Of a stretch of 64,000 nt of DNA, positions 56,816 through 64,000 are shown one piece after another (the stretch's first letter is position 1; every line of letters starts with the position of its first letter). Under the pieces are notes generated by a model that was not told the DNA's origin, did no database searches, and saw only the letters and a program-made list of their open reading frames with translations. Where the stretch lies: NCBI RefSeq assembly GCF_018256155.1, contig NZ_JAERLY010000002.1, positions 1 to 64,000 of the forward strand, given 5' to 3'. Made by a program: the position numbers and the translations under genes. This DNA is from Gluconobacter sp. Dm-62 (GTDB lineage Bacteria > Pseudomonadota > Alphaproteobacteria > Acetobacterales > Acetobacteraceae).

Positions 56816-58213
56816 TTATACATTATTGCGTATGAAGCCTACGAGACGTTTAACAAGTCCGCGAGGTCTTGGTTCGGGCGCGGAAATATCTCCGAAGTCC
56901 CGATCCGCACCCGCTGCCCAGGCCAGAAGCCCCGCAGCGGTTGAAAAGCCTGCCGAAGCCGCGGCCGTCTCTGGCAGGCCATAGATATTCTGGGGTTTTC
57001 CCATCCGCACGGGGCGCCCGAGGATGCGGGTTGCAACGGGGACGATCCCTTCAAGAAGGGAAGCGCCACCCGTGAGAACGACACGGCCGTTGGCCAGTCG
57101 GCCCAGCCCCGCATTGTCGAGTGACTGCCGGACGAGTTCCAGCGTTTCCTCGATGCGCGGCTGGATGACGGAAATGACCTTGGAGCGCTGAAGGCGCACC
57201 AGCCGGTCGCTGTTCTCGCCGATCAGGGGAACCGACAGGATTTCCCTCTGGTCATCGGAGCCCATCTGGGCTGCGCCATACATCGTCTTGAGACGCTCGG
57301 CCGTTTCCAGCGATGTCGACAGGACGCCTGCGATGTCGCGGGTCACGTGTAGGCCGCCGACGCGGATCTGGGCTGTGTGGAGCAGTTTGCCCTCGCAGAA
57401 TACGGCAAGAGACGTGGTGCCGCCGCCCATTTCCACGACGGTCACGCCAAGCTCCCGCTCTTCGGCTGCCAGCACTGAAACGCCCGAGGCAAAGGGACTT
57501 GCAACCAGCCCGTCCAGCTTGAGTTCCGCATGTTGCAGCACGGCATCCAGAGTGCGCAGTGCGCTAGAATTCATGTCCACGACGTGCATCCGGGTGGCCA
57601 GTTCTTCGCACTGATGGCCGATGGGATCTGCAATTCCGGGAATGGAATCCACGACATATCCGATGGGGAGGGTGTGGATGACCTCACGGCCTTCCATCCA
57701 GGCACGGGCCTGTCCTTCCGCAATGAGACGCTGGACGTCTCCTGCGGTCACTTCACGGCCACCGATTGGAATTTGTGCATCAACCAGACGGCTCAGCGGC
57801 CTGCCGCAGGACAGGTTGACGACCAGTGAGTCCATGCGTCGCTCAGCGGCTTCCTCGGCCTGTCCGACCGTGGCCCGGATGGCGGCTTCGGCTTCGCGGA
57901 TATCGACGATCGATCCTGAACGGATACCGTGAGAACGGCGCCATCCGTGGCCCAGAACCTGAATGGACCCGTCGGCCTCACCCTTGCCGATCAGGCATGT
58001 CATTTTCGTCGTGCCGATATCCAGCGCACCGAAAATGCCCGGACGCCATGCGATACTGCGATGCGTTTCCTCTGGCGGGAGGGGCAGGATATCACGCGGA
58101 ACCCGATTGACGCTCGCATCACGTTCGCCGCCAACGGGGATGAGGGACCGGCCCCTCAGACCGCCCCGGCGACGGAATGCCGGAAGATCTGACATGGAGG
58201 TAAGGTCATTCAT
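56816..58213 (-). CDS. ftsA: Cell division protein FtsA, 465 aa
   Basis: This actin-like protein tethers FtsZ to the membrane. The phosphate motif is GALDIGTTKMTCLIG, the 1C domain follows, and the second nucleotide motif is VVEMGGGTTSLAVF. The C-terminal amphipathic end is GLVKRLVGFIRNNV. It overlaps the ftsQ stop (ATGA), so the genes are coupled. Confidence 0.95.
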   Translation of the reverse strand: MNDLTSMSDLPAFRRRGGLRGRSLIPVGGERDASVNRVPRDILPLPPEETHRSIAWRPGIFGALDIGTTKMTCLIGKGEADGSIQVLGHGWRRSHGIRSGSIVDIREAEAAIRATVGQAEEAAERRMDSLVVNLSCGRPLSRLVDAQIPIGGREVTAGDVQRLIAEGQARAWMEGREVIHTLPIGYVVDSIPGIADPIGHQCEELATRMHVVDMNSSALRTLDAVLQHAELKLDGLVASPFASGVSVLAAEERELGVTVVEMGGGTTSLAVFCEGKLLHTAQIRVGGLHVTRDIAGVLSTSLETAERLKTMYGAAQMGSDDQREILSVPLIGENSDRLVRLQRSKVISVIQPRIEETLELVRQSLDNAGLGRLANGRVVLTGGASLLEGIVPVATRILGRPVRMGKPQNIYGLPETAAASAGFSTAAGLLAWAAGADRDFGDISAPEPRPRGLVKRLVGFIRNNV

Positions 58214-59145
58214 GGCTGCTTCGTGCTGTCTGCTGGTGGTGGAGATGAGGACGGATCGGTTTTCGTCCCTTCTGTCGGGGGAGCGGCCTGTGGCGGCTGG
58301 TGGACGACCATTCTGTCCGGAAGGCGCAGATCAATAGACTGCACCGGACGTTCCAGAAGGCGCATGCTCTGTTGGTAACGCGCAAGGCGCGTAAAGGCTG
58401 CGGCTTCTTCGCCCTCAGGCAACAAAACAGTGGTGCCGTCCTTGAGAGTTGCGTTCCAGCGGCGGTTTCCTACCCGGATCAGAGCTGCCACCTGGCTTTT
58501 GACCAGCGGTTCGTGGTTCAGGGCATCGATCACTGTTGCGGCGGCTGTATTCGCACCTTCGCCCACCACAAGGGGAAGCTGGAGAAATGCTTGTGCATTT
58601 TTGCCCGTCAGACCCTGATCAGACACTTCTTCACCGGCACGGTTGATCAGCATGAAGTGCCCCCGATCCTGCCAGACGGCGATCGGGGTGCGCTCCACGA
58701 GCGTAATGATGACCGTATCGGGCATGTGCCGTTCGACTGTTGCATGATCGATGAAGGGAAGCTCATCAAGCCGTTGACGCGCGCGCTCAACGGAAAATCC
58801 GAAAATCGGATGCCCGATGGTTGTTCCCAGAGCCTCATCAATCGAGGCTTCACTCGTCATACCACGGCCGTTGATAACGATGTGGCGGATGGGTAGCGGT
58901 TCCATCTCTACCAGACGCGCCCGAAGCGGGGCGAAGCGCTCTTCAGACGCAGCATCATACAACAGGCGGACGCCAGCACCGGCAATTCCCATCACAACCA
59001 GAAACACGATCGCAGGCCAGACCAGCCGCCGTTGCCGGCGCCAGAACAGCTTTGCCCGTGATGGACGGTCTTCCTGAGGCGGGAAGGCCCCGGAATACCG
59101 GTCCCGGACAAAATCGTCTCTCTGAAAGGACGGATCCTCCCGCAT
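58210..59145 (-). CDS. ftsQ: Cell division protein FtsQ, 311 aa
   Basis: A basic cytosolic N-terminus precedes one membrane helix (LVWPAIVFLVVMGIAGAGVRLLY). The periplasmic POTRA domain (PIRHIVINGRGMTSEASIDEAL) and beta domain follow. The Pro/Ser-rich tail is long. It is coupled by ATGA to ddl upstream and ftsA downstream. Confidence 0.92.
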   Translation of the reverse strand: MREDPSFQRDDFVRDRYSGAFPPQEDRPSRAKLFWRRQRRLVWPAIVFLVVMGIAGAGVRLLYDAASEERFAPLRARLVEMEPLPIRHIVINGRGMTSEASIDEALGTTIGHPIFGFSVERARQRLDELPFIDHATVERHMPDTVIITLVERTPIAVWQDRGHFMLINRAGEEVSDQGLTGKNAQAFLQLPLVVGEGANTAAATVIDALNHEPLVKSQVAALIRVGNRRWNATLKDGTTVLLPEGEEAAAFTRLARYQQSMRLLERPVQSIDLRLPDRMVVHQPPQAAPPTEGTKTDPSSSPPPADSTKQP

Positions 59146-60056
59146 CAGCGCGTCAGTGCCTCCTGGACCATCCAGTCACACAGGTCCGGATAGGAAATTC
59201 CGCAATAGGCGGCCTGCTCTGGAAGAAGCGATGTTGGTGTCATGCCGGGCTGTGTGTTGACCTCAAGGATGACCAGCGTGTCGGTGTCCTCGTCGTAGCG
59301 AAAATCCGTACGGCTCGCGCCCTGACAGCCCAGCGTTTGATGGGCGCGCAGGGCGTAATCGAGTGCGTGCTCTGTCACGGCCTGCGGAAGTTCCGCAGGA
59401 ACCACGTGACGCGAGCCGCCCGCCTTGTACTTGGCTTCGAAGTCGTAGAACGCAGCCGTTTCGCTGGGCAGGATGTCTGTGACTGCGAGCGCCCGGTCTC
59501 CCATGACGCTGGCGGTCAGTTCCCGGCCCGGGATGAAGCTCTCGACCAGCGCTTCTTTTCCGAAGCGCCAGGTCTGTGCGATTTCCGCACGGCGGTTATC
59601 GCCTGTCCGCACGATTTCGACCCCGACGGACGAACCTTCGGCCACGGGCTTGATGACGTAAGGTGCGGGAAGCGGATCGGCTTCGGCCAGTTCCTCGACC
59701 GTCACCACACGGCCCTGCGCCACCGGCAGGCCGGCTGCGGCCAGAAGAATGCGGGTGGCGCCCTTGTCCATTGCTACAGCCGAAGCACGGATGCCGGAAT
59801 GGGTGTAGGGCAGACCGAGCCATTCCAGAACGCCCTGAATGGCGCCATCTTCACCACGCGGGCCGTGGAGGGCATTGAAAACTACGTCCGGAGCGGCAGT
59901 TTTCAGTTGGGCGATGGTCGTTGCGATGTCCGGTCCGACGTCAATCGGGGTGACGTCATGTCCCTTTTCGCGCAGCGCTTCGATCGCGGCCTCGCCACTG
60001 ACGAGACTGACAGGCCGCTCACTGGATGTTCCCCCCAACAGGACTGCGACCTTCAT
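59145..60056 (-). CDS. ddl: D-alanine-D-alanine ligase, 303 aa
   Basis: It makes the D-Ala-D-Ala end of the peptidoglycan stem. ATP-grasp motifs are seen: GGTSSERPVSLVSG, HGPRGEDGAIQGVLEW, PAPYVIKPVAEGSSVGV and VLEVNTQPGMTP. ATG 60056 overlaps the murB stop (ATGA). Confidence 0.95.
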   Translation of the reverse strand: MKVAVLLGGTSSERPVSLVSGEAAIEALREKGHDVTPIDVGPDIATTIAQLKTAAPDVVFNALHGPRGEDGAIQGVLEWLGLPYTHSGIRASAVAMDKGATRILLAAAGLPVAQGRVVTVEELAEADPLPAPYVIKPVAEGSSVGVEIVRTGDNRRAEIAQTWRFGKEALVESFIPGRELTASVMGDRALAVTDILPSETAAFYDFEAKYKAGGSRHVVPAELPQAVTEHALDYALRAHQTLGCQGASRTDFRYDEDTDTLVILEVNTQPGMTPTSLLPEQAAYCGISYPDLCDWMVQEALTR

Positions 60057-60973
60057 ACCGTCTGTTCTCCTTCGGACTGACGTCCGATCCTTTTGATTTC
60101 CCAATGCAGGTCCACGCCGCTCTGTGCCAGCACTTTTTCGCGCACGGCTTCACCCAGCGTTTCCAGATCCGCGCTGCTGGCCTGTCCCAGATTGAGCAGG
60201 AAGTTACAGTGCTTCTCGCTGACCTGCGCGTCCCCGATCTGAAGACCACGGCACCCGGCATCGTCAATGAGTTGCCAGGCCTTGTGGCCTGCTGGATTAC
60301 GGAATGTGGAGCCACCGGTGCGCGCCCGAACAGGCTGTGAGGCCTCGCGCGAAGCCCGGATGTCTGCAATGCGGCTGCGGATAGCGTCTGCGTTGTCCGG
60401 TGTGCCGCGGAGGCTGGCGCGGATGACCACGCTGCCTTCGGGAAGCTCTGAATGACGATAGGCAAAGCCGAGGTCGTCATGTGACAGGCGAAGGAGTTCG
60501 CCTTCGGCCGTCAGGATGTCTGCCCATTCGAGAACGGCATTGATATCCGATCCATAGGCGCCCGCATTCATGCGGACGGCGCCGCCGATCGAGCCCGGAA
60601 TGCCAGCCAGAAACTCCAGCCCCGCCAATCCTGCGGCTGCGGCGTATTCAGCTACCGTAATGTCGAGAGCGGCTGCACCCACGATCAGGCTGTCGCCCTG
60701 CACGTCAATATCCGCAAAGCCGCGCGCCAGACGGATGACCGTACCGGCAATGCCACCGTCGCGGATGATGACGTTCGAGCATGCACCCAGAATCGTAACC
60801 GGCATGGTCGCCGGCTTTCCGCGCAGGAAAAGGGTCAGATCGTCCCGGTCTTCGGGGACGAACAGCCAGTCCGCCGGGCCGCCCACGCGGAACCATGCGC
60901 GGGGGCCCAGCGGGGCGTTCGGGGTCAGCCGACCGCGCAGGCCCGTGACGGGAAAGTCGCTGTTGACCGTCAT
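60053..60973 (-). CDS. murB: UDP-N-acetylenolpyruvoylglucosamine reductase, 306 aa
   Basis: It reduces the enolpyruvyl group to lactyl using NADPH and FAD. FAD-binding parts ([43 protein letters not shown]) and the C-terminal GGSTFRNP and SEKHCNF are intact. This is the type without the extra loop, as in many alphaproteobacteria. It is coupled to murC and ddl by ATGA. Confidence 0.95.
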   Translation of the reverse strand: MTVNSDFPVTGLRGRLTPNAPLGPRAWFRVGGPADWLFVPEDRDDLTLFLRGKPATMPVTILGACSNVIIRDGGIAGTVIRLARGFADIDVQGDSLIVGAAALDITVAEYAAAAGLAGLEFLAGIPGSIGGAVRMNAGAYGSDINAVLEWADILTAEGELLRLSHDDLGFAYRHSELPEGSVVIRASLRGTPDNADAIRSRIADIRASREASQPVRARTGGSTFRNPAGHKAWQLIDDAGCRGLQIGDAQVSEKHCNFLLNLGQASSADLETLGEAVREKVLAQSGVDLHWEIKRIGRQSEGEQTV

Positions 60974-62403
60974 ACCGCGCCTTCGGTTGCGGGCTGGCGG
61001 TTCAGGGCTTCGAGCTGTGCGGGAAGGGCCTGCGCCCACTGGGTGATGGTGCCGGCGCCGAGGCAGACGACGTAATCGCCAGGCTTGGCGATGGCGTTGA
61101 TCATTTCCGCCAGATGGGCCGGATCGGGGAGCGGCACGACGGAGCGGTGGCCGCGGTCACGCAGACCTTCGACAAGCGCATCGCGGCCCGCACCGTCGAT
61201 CGGTGCTTCGCCCGCGGCATAGACATCCGCCACGATGACTGTGTCCGCGTCGTTCATGCAGGTGCAGAACTCGTTGAACAGGACCTTCAGGCGGGAATAG
61301 CGGTGCGGCTGCATGACGGCGATGACGTTGCGCGCACCGGCCTGACGGGCAGCCTTGAGCACGGCGGCGATTTCGACCGGGTGATGGCCGTAATCGTCGA
61401 TAATGGAGATGCCGTTATATTCGCCCGTGCGCGTAAAGCGGCGCTTGACGCCCTTGAAGGTCGTCAGGGCGGACGCGATCACGGAATCACTGATTTCCAT
61501 TTCAAGCGCGACGGCGATGGCCGCGAGCGAGTTCAGGACGTTGTGGTGTCCAAGCATCGGCAGGCGGAACGGCCCGGCGCGGCGCGAGCGGTTGCGCTGG
61601 CGGTTGGTGACGACGACCTCGAATGTGGCGCCGCGCTTGTCCATGACAACCTTTTCGGCGCGCACATCAGCCTGCGGGCTGAAGCCATAGGTGATGACGC
61701 GATGATCCGACAGGCGAGGGATCATCTGCTGCACCTGCGGGTGATCCACGCAGAGAACGGCAAAGCCGTAGAACGGGATGTTCGAGACGAACTGGTCATA
61801 GCCGGCCTGCATGGCCTCTTCCGTGCCCCAGTGATCCAGATGTTCCGGATCCATGTTGGTTACCACCGCAATCACGGCTGGCAGGCGCAGGAAGGATCCG
61901 TCGCTTTCATCGGCCTCGACGACCATCCAGTCGCCCGAGCCCATACGCGTGTTGGTGCCGTAAGCCTCGATTATGCCGCCATTGATGACGGTCGGGTCCA
62001 GACGCGCATGTTCGAGCACGCAGGCCACAAGGCTCGTCGTGGTCGTTTTGCCATGCGTTCCGCCGATCGCGACGGACCAGCGCAGGCGCATCAGTTCGGC
62101 CAGCATTTCCGCGCGCCGCACGACGGGAATGAGCTTGGCGCGGGCAGCTACGACTTCCGGATTGTCCTTTTTCACGGCCGTCGAGGTTACGACGACCTGC
62201 GCATCGCCCAGATTGGTGGCGTCATGGCCAATATGCACGACAATCCCGGACTGGCGCAGGCGCTGCACATTGGCGCCCTCGGCAATATCGGAGCCCTGCA
62301 CCTTATAGCCCAGCATGTGCAGGACCTCGGCGATACCGGACATGCCGATGCCGCCGATGCCGACGAAGTGAATGGTTCCGATGTTCAGGGGCAGGGCGCG
62401 CAT
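60970..62403 (-). CDS. murC: UDP-N-acetylmuramate-L-alanine ligase, 477 aa
   Basis: It adds the first L-Ala to UDP-MurNAc. The N-terminal nucleotide motif is [21 protein letters not shown] motif GGTHGKTT is at 114-121, and YGHHPVEI marks the C-terminal domain. I chose ATG 62403; TTG 62424 would add seven residues. Confidence 0.96.
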   Translation of the reverse strand: MRALPLNIGTIHFVGIGGIGMSGIAEVLHMLGYKVQGSDIAEGANVQRLRQSGIVVHIGHDATNLGDAQVVVTSTAVKKDNPEVVAARAKLIPVVRRAEMLAELMRLRWSVAIGGTHGKTTTTSLVACVLEHARLDPTVINGGIIEAYGTNTRMGSGDWMVVEADESDGSFLRLPAVIAVVTNMDPEHLDHWGTEEAMQAGYDQFVSNIPFYGFAVLCVDHPQVQQMIPRLSDHRVITYGFSPQADVRAEKVVMDKRGATFEVVVTNRQRNRSRRAGPFRLPMLGHHNVLNSLAAIAVALEMEISDSVIASALTTFKGVKRRFTRTGEYNGISIIDDYGHHPVEIAAVLKAARQAGARNVIAVMQPHRYSRLKVLFNEFCTCMNDADTVIVADVYAAGEAPIDGAGRDALVEGLRDRGHRSVVPLPDPAHLAEMINAIAKPGDYVVCLGAGTITQWAQALPAQLEALNRQPATEGAV

Positions 62404-62442
62404 GGGGCAGGTACTCTTGGGCAAGAACGAAAAAAACAGGGA

Positions 62443-63540
62443 TCAGGACCGCAGGGCGGATTCAATCAGATCAGCGACTTTTGCGGCAGCATGAGGGCGC
62501 GCACACAGATGAGCGGCTTTTGCTGCATTTTCGAGCTTTTCGGGATGGGAAAACAGGTCTGTCAGCAGAGCCGTCAGGGCTGCGGACGTAAAATCGGGCT
62601 GGCGGATCATCCAGGCTGCACCTGCGTCCACGAGTGCCTGACCATTCGCACCCTGTTCATCGGACGCGGCGATGGGGAGTGGCACCAGAATGGATGGCAG
62701 CCCGACCATGGCCAGTTCTGCGACTGATGAGCCGCCCGCACGCCCGATCACGAGATGGGCATCTTTCAGGCAGGCCGGAACATCCGTGAAAAACGGTGCA
62801 GCCTCGACTTCGATGCAGGCATTTTCGTAAATTGCGCGGACGCGATCCAGATCCTCGGCTTTGATCTGCTGGGTGACTTTCAGGCGGGTGCGGAATTCTT
62901 CGGGCAGGGCGGCCAGCGCCTGTGGCACGATCTCGGAGAATACACGTGCACCCAGCGAACCACCCCAGACGAGAAGGTTTATCCTGCCTTCGAGAGGAGC
63001 ATAGACGTTCCCGAACAGCGCCTCGATGCCCGCACGGACGGGCATACCGGTCAGCGTCTTCTGTGCGTTCTTCGGGAGCCGGGCAACGTTCGCGTAGGAT
63101 GTGGCGATTAGCGGTGCAAAGCGGGACAGAAAGGCATTGGCCTGCCCGAGTACGGCATTGCCTTCATGAATGACCATCTCCGGACGTTTTGCGGAAGGAA
63201 GAAGGCGCGATGCGGTCAAAGGCGGGATGGACGGATAGCCGCCGAAACCCACGACAGCCGCCGCGTCCAGAGAGCCGAGGACGCGACGTGCGTTCATCAT
63301 GCCGCGCAGCAGGGCGAGTATGCCACGGACTTTCCCGCCAACGCCTTTGCCAGCCACGCCAGCTCCGTCCAGCACATATTGCGGACGGTCTTTGAACAGG
63401 CCAGTTTCGCGGCGTCCGTGTCGGGCGTCCGTCATCAGGACAAGGTCGTGTCCCCGTTCCGCGAGTACGGTTGCGACGGCTTCGGCCGGGAAGAAATGTC
63501 CGCCCGTGCCACCGGCGGCGATAACGATGGGGCGGCTCAC
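62443..63540 (-). CDS. murG: UDP-N-acetylglucosamine transferase MurG, 365 aa
   Basis: It forms lipid II at the inner membrane. The GT-B fold is recognised by IAAGGTGGHFFPAEAVA at the N-terminus, HEGNAVLGQANAFL, and HLVIGRAGGSSVAELAMVGLPSILVPLP. Its start overlaps the ftsW stop (ATGA). Confidence 0.96.
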   Translation of the reverse strand: MSRPIVIAAGGTGGHFFPAEAVATVLAERGHDLVLMTDARHGRRETGLFKDRPQYVLDGAGVAGKGVGGKVRGILALLRGMMNARRVLGSLDAAAVVGFGGYPSIPPLTASRLLPSAKRPEMVIHEGNAVLGQANAFLSRFAPLIATSYANVARLPKNAQKTLTGMPVRAGIEALFGNVYAPLEGRINLLVWGGSLGARVFSEIVPQALAALPEEFRTRLKVTQQIKAEDLDRVRAIYENACIEVEAAPFFTDVPACLKDAHLVIGRAGGSSVAELAMVGLPSILVPLPIAASDEQGANGQALVDAGAAWMIRQPDFTSAALTALLTDLFSHPEKLENAAKAAHLCARPHAAAKVADLIESALRS

Positions 63541-64000
63541 GGTGCGTTCCTCTCAAACAGTGGTCCTTGGCCATAAGGCGCAGAGGTTCTCTGACCAATC
63601 CGGCTCTGACCGACATGATGACGTGTCAGGGCCAGAACCATACCCATGGTCAGGGCCACCGACATTGCCGAACTGCCGCCATAGGAAATGAAGGGGAGGG
63701 TCATGCCCTTTGTCGGGATCAGATGCAATGTCGAACCCATGTTGACGAAGGCCTGAAGACCGAAACCGGTCACCAATCCGGCAGCAGACACGATGACGAA
63801 CGGGTCTTCCTCGTGCATCAGCTTGAGCAGGGTGCGCAGGACAATGATCCCGAAAAGCATGATAATTCCGATGCACAGGATTAGGCCGTATTCTTCGCCG
63901 GCAACCGCGAAAACGAAGTCAGCATGGGCATCGGGCAGCAGATCTTTCACGCGGCCTTCGCCGGGCCCGCGTCCCAGCAGGCCGCCATTGCCGAACGCCC
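63537..64000 (-). CDS. ftsW: Peptidoglycan glycosyltransferase FtsW, C-terminal part
   Basis: The open frame runs off the right edge. It shows the SEDS-family segment GRGPGEGRVKDLLPDAHADFVF, several membrane helices, and STLHLIPTKGMTLPFISYGGSS near the end. It makes septal glycan strands with a partner PBP. It ends in an ATGA overlap with murG. Confidence 0.93.
   Translation of the reverse strand, partial: AFGNGGLLGRGPGEGRVKDLLPDAHADFVFAVAGEEYGLILCIGIIMLFGIIVLRTLLKLMHEEDPFVIVSAAGLVTGFGLQAFVNMGSTLHLIPTKGMTLPFISYGGSSAMSVALTMGMVLALTRHHVGQSRIGQRTSAPYGQGPLFERNAP

Overview
The window looks like about 64 kb of chromosome from an acetic acid bacterium (Acetobacteraceae, Alphaproteobacteria; a Gluconobacter-type genome is my best guess). 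This rests on high GC in the core, the block ffh-rpsP-rimM-trmD-rplS joined to leuCDB, a metX-metW pair, a homoserine kinase of the APH type, and a division/cell-wall (dcw) cluster continued by lpxC, bamD, recN and ligA. The species call is inference and no database was searched.

Layout. (1) 1-3258 is the end of a prophage or related integrated element: a chain of very small, mostly overlapping genes ending in a tyrosine integrase. It is inserted into a WbsX-type surface-glycan gene, which is left truncated at 3226-4247. (2) 4398-8507 is core: metX-metW, a nitroreductase, and a DEAD-box RNA helicase. (3) 8644-23946 is a complete integrative and mobilizable island. A 14-bp direct repeat equal to the 3' end of tRNA-Ser(UGA) lies at both ends (8644-8657 and 23933-23946), and a P4-type integrase sits next to the intact tRNA. 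Its cargo is hsdM, hsdS, an ABC-type ATPase and an HNH nuclease, with no hsdR. A decayed second HNH gene follows, then a MOBF-type transfer operon (relaxase, coupling protein, ribbon-helix-helix protein and two small unknowns), an AlpA-type regulator, an unknown protein and a very AT-rich membrane protein. (4) 24241-35876 is core: an LTXXQ periplasmic protein, ffh-rpsP-rimM-trmD-rplS, leuC-leuD-leuB, two tandem aminotransferases and an M3 peptidase. (5) 35919-49225 is a mixed core stretch: small membrane and lipoproteins, cobalamin adenosyltransferase, an OPT transporter, ispH-thrB-rnhA, three tRNAs (Asn, Pro, Arg), an MFS exporter, gpt, an Ivy-like lysozyme inhibitor, a nicotinamidase and a CBS/CorC membrane protein. 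(6) 49296-64000, all on the minus strand, reads ftsW(partial)-murG-murC-murB-ddl-ftsQ-ftsA-ftsZ, then lpxC, bamD, recN, ligA.

The most unusual content is the island's defence module. A type I methyltransferase and specificity subunit are coupled by overlapping start/stop codons to an ATPase and followed at once by an HNH nuclease, while the usual HsdR motor/nuclease is absent. This suggests that the ATPase-HNH pair, which resembles the Septu (PtuA-PtuB) layout, supplies the effector step. The relaxase of the same island appears to have lost the segment carrying its last helicase motifs. Function is inferred throughout from motifs and gene order.
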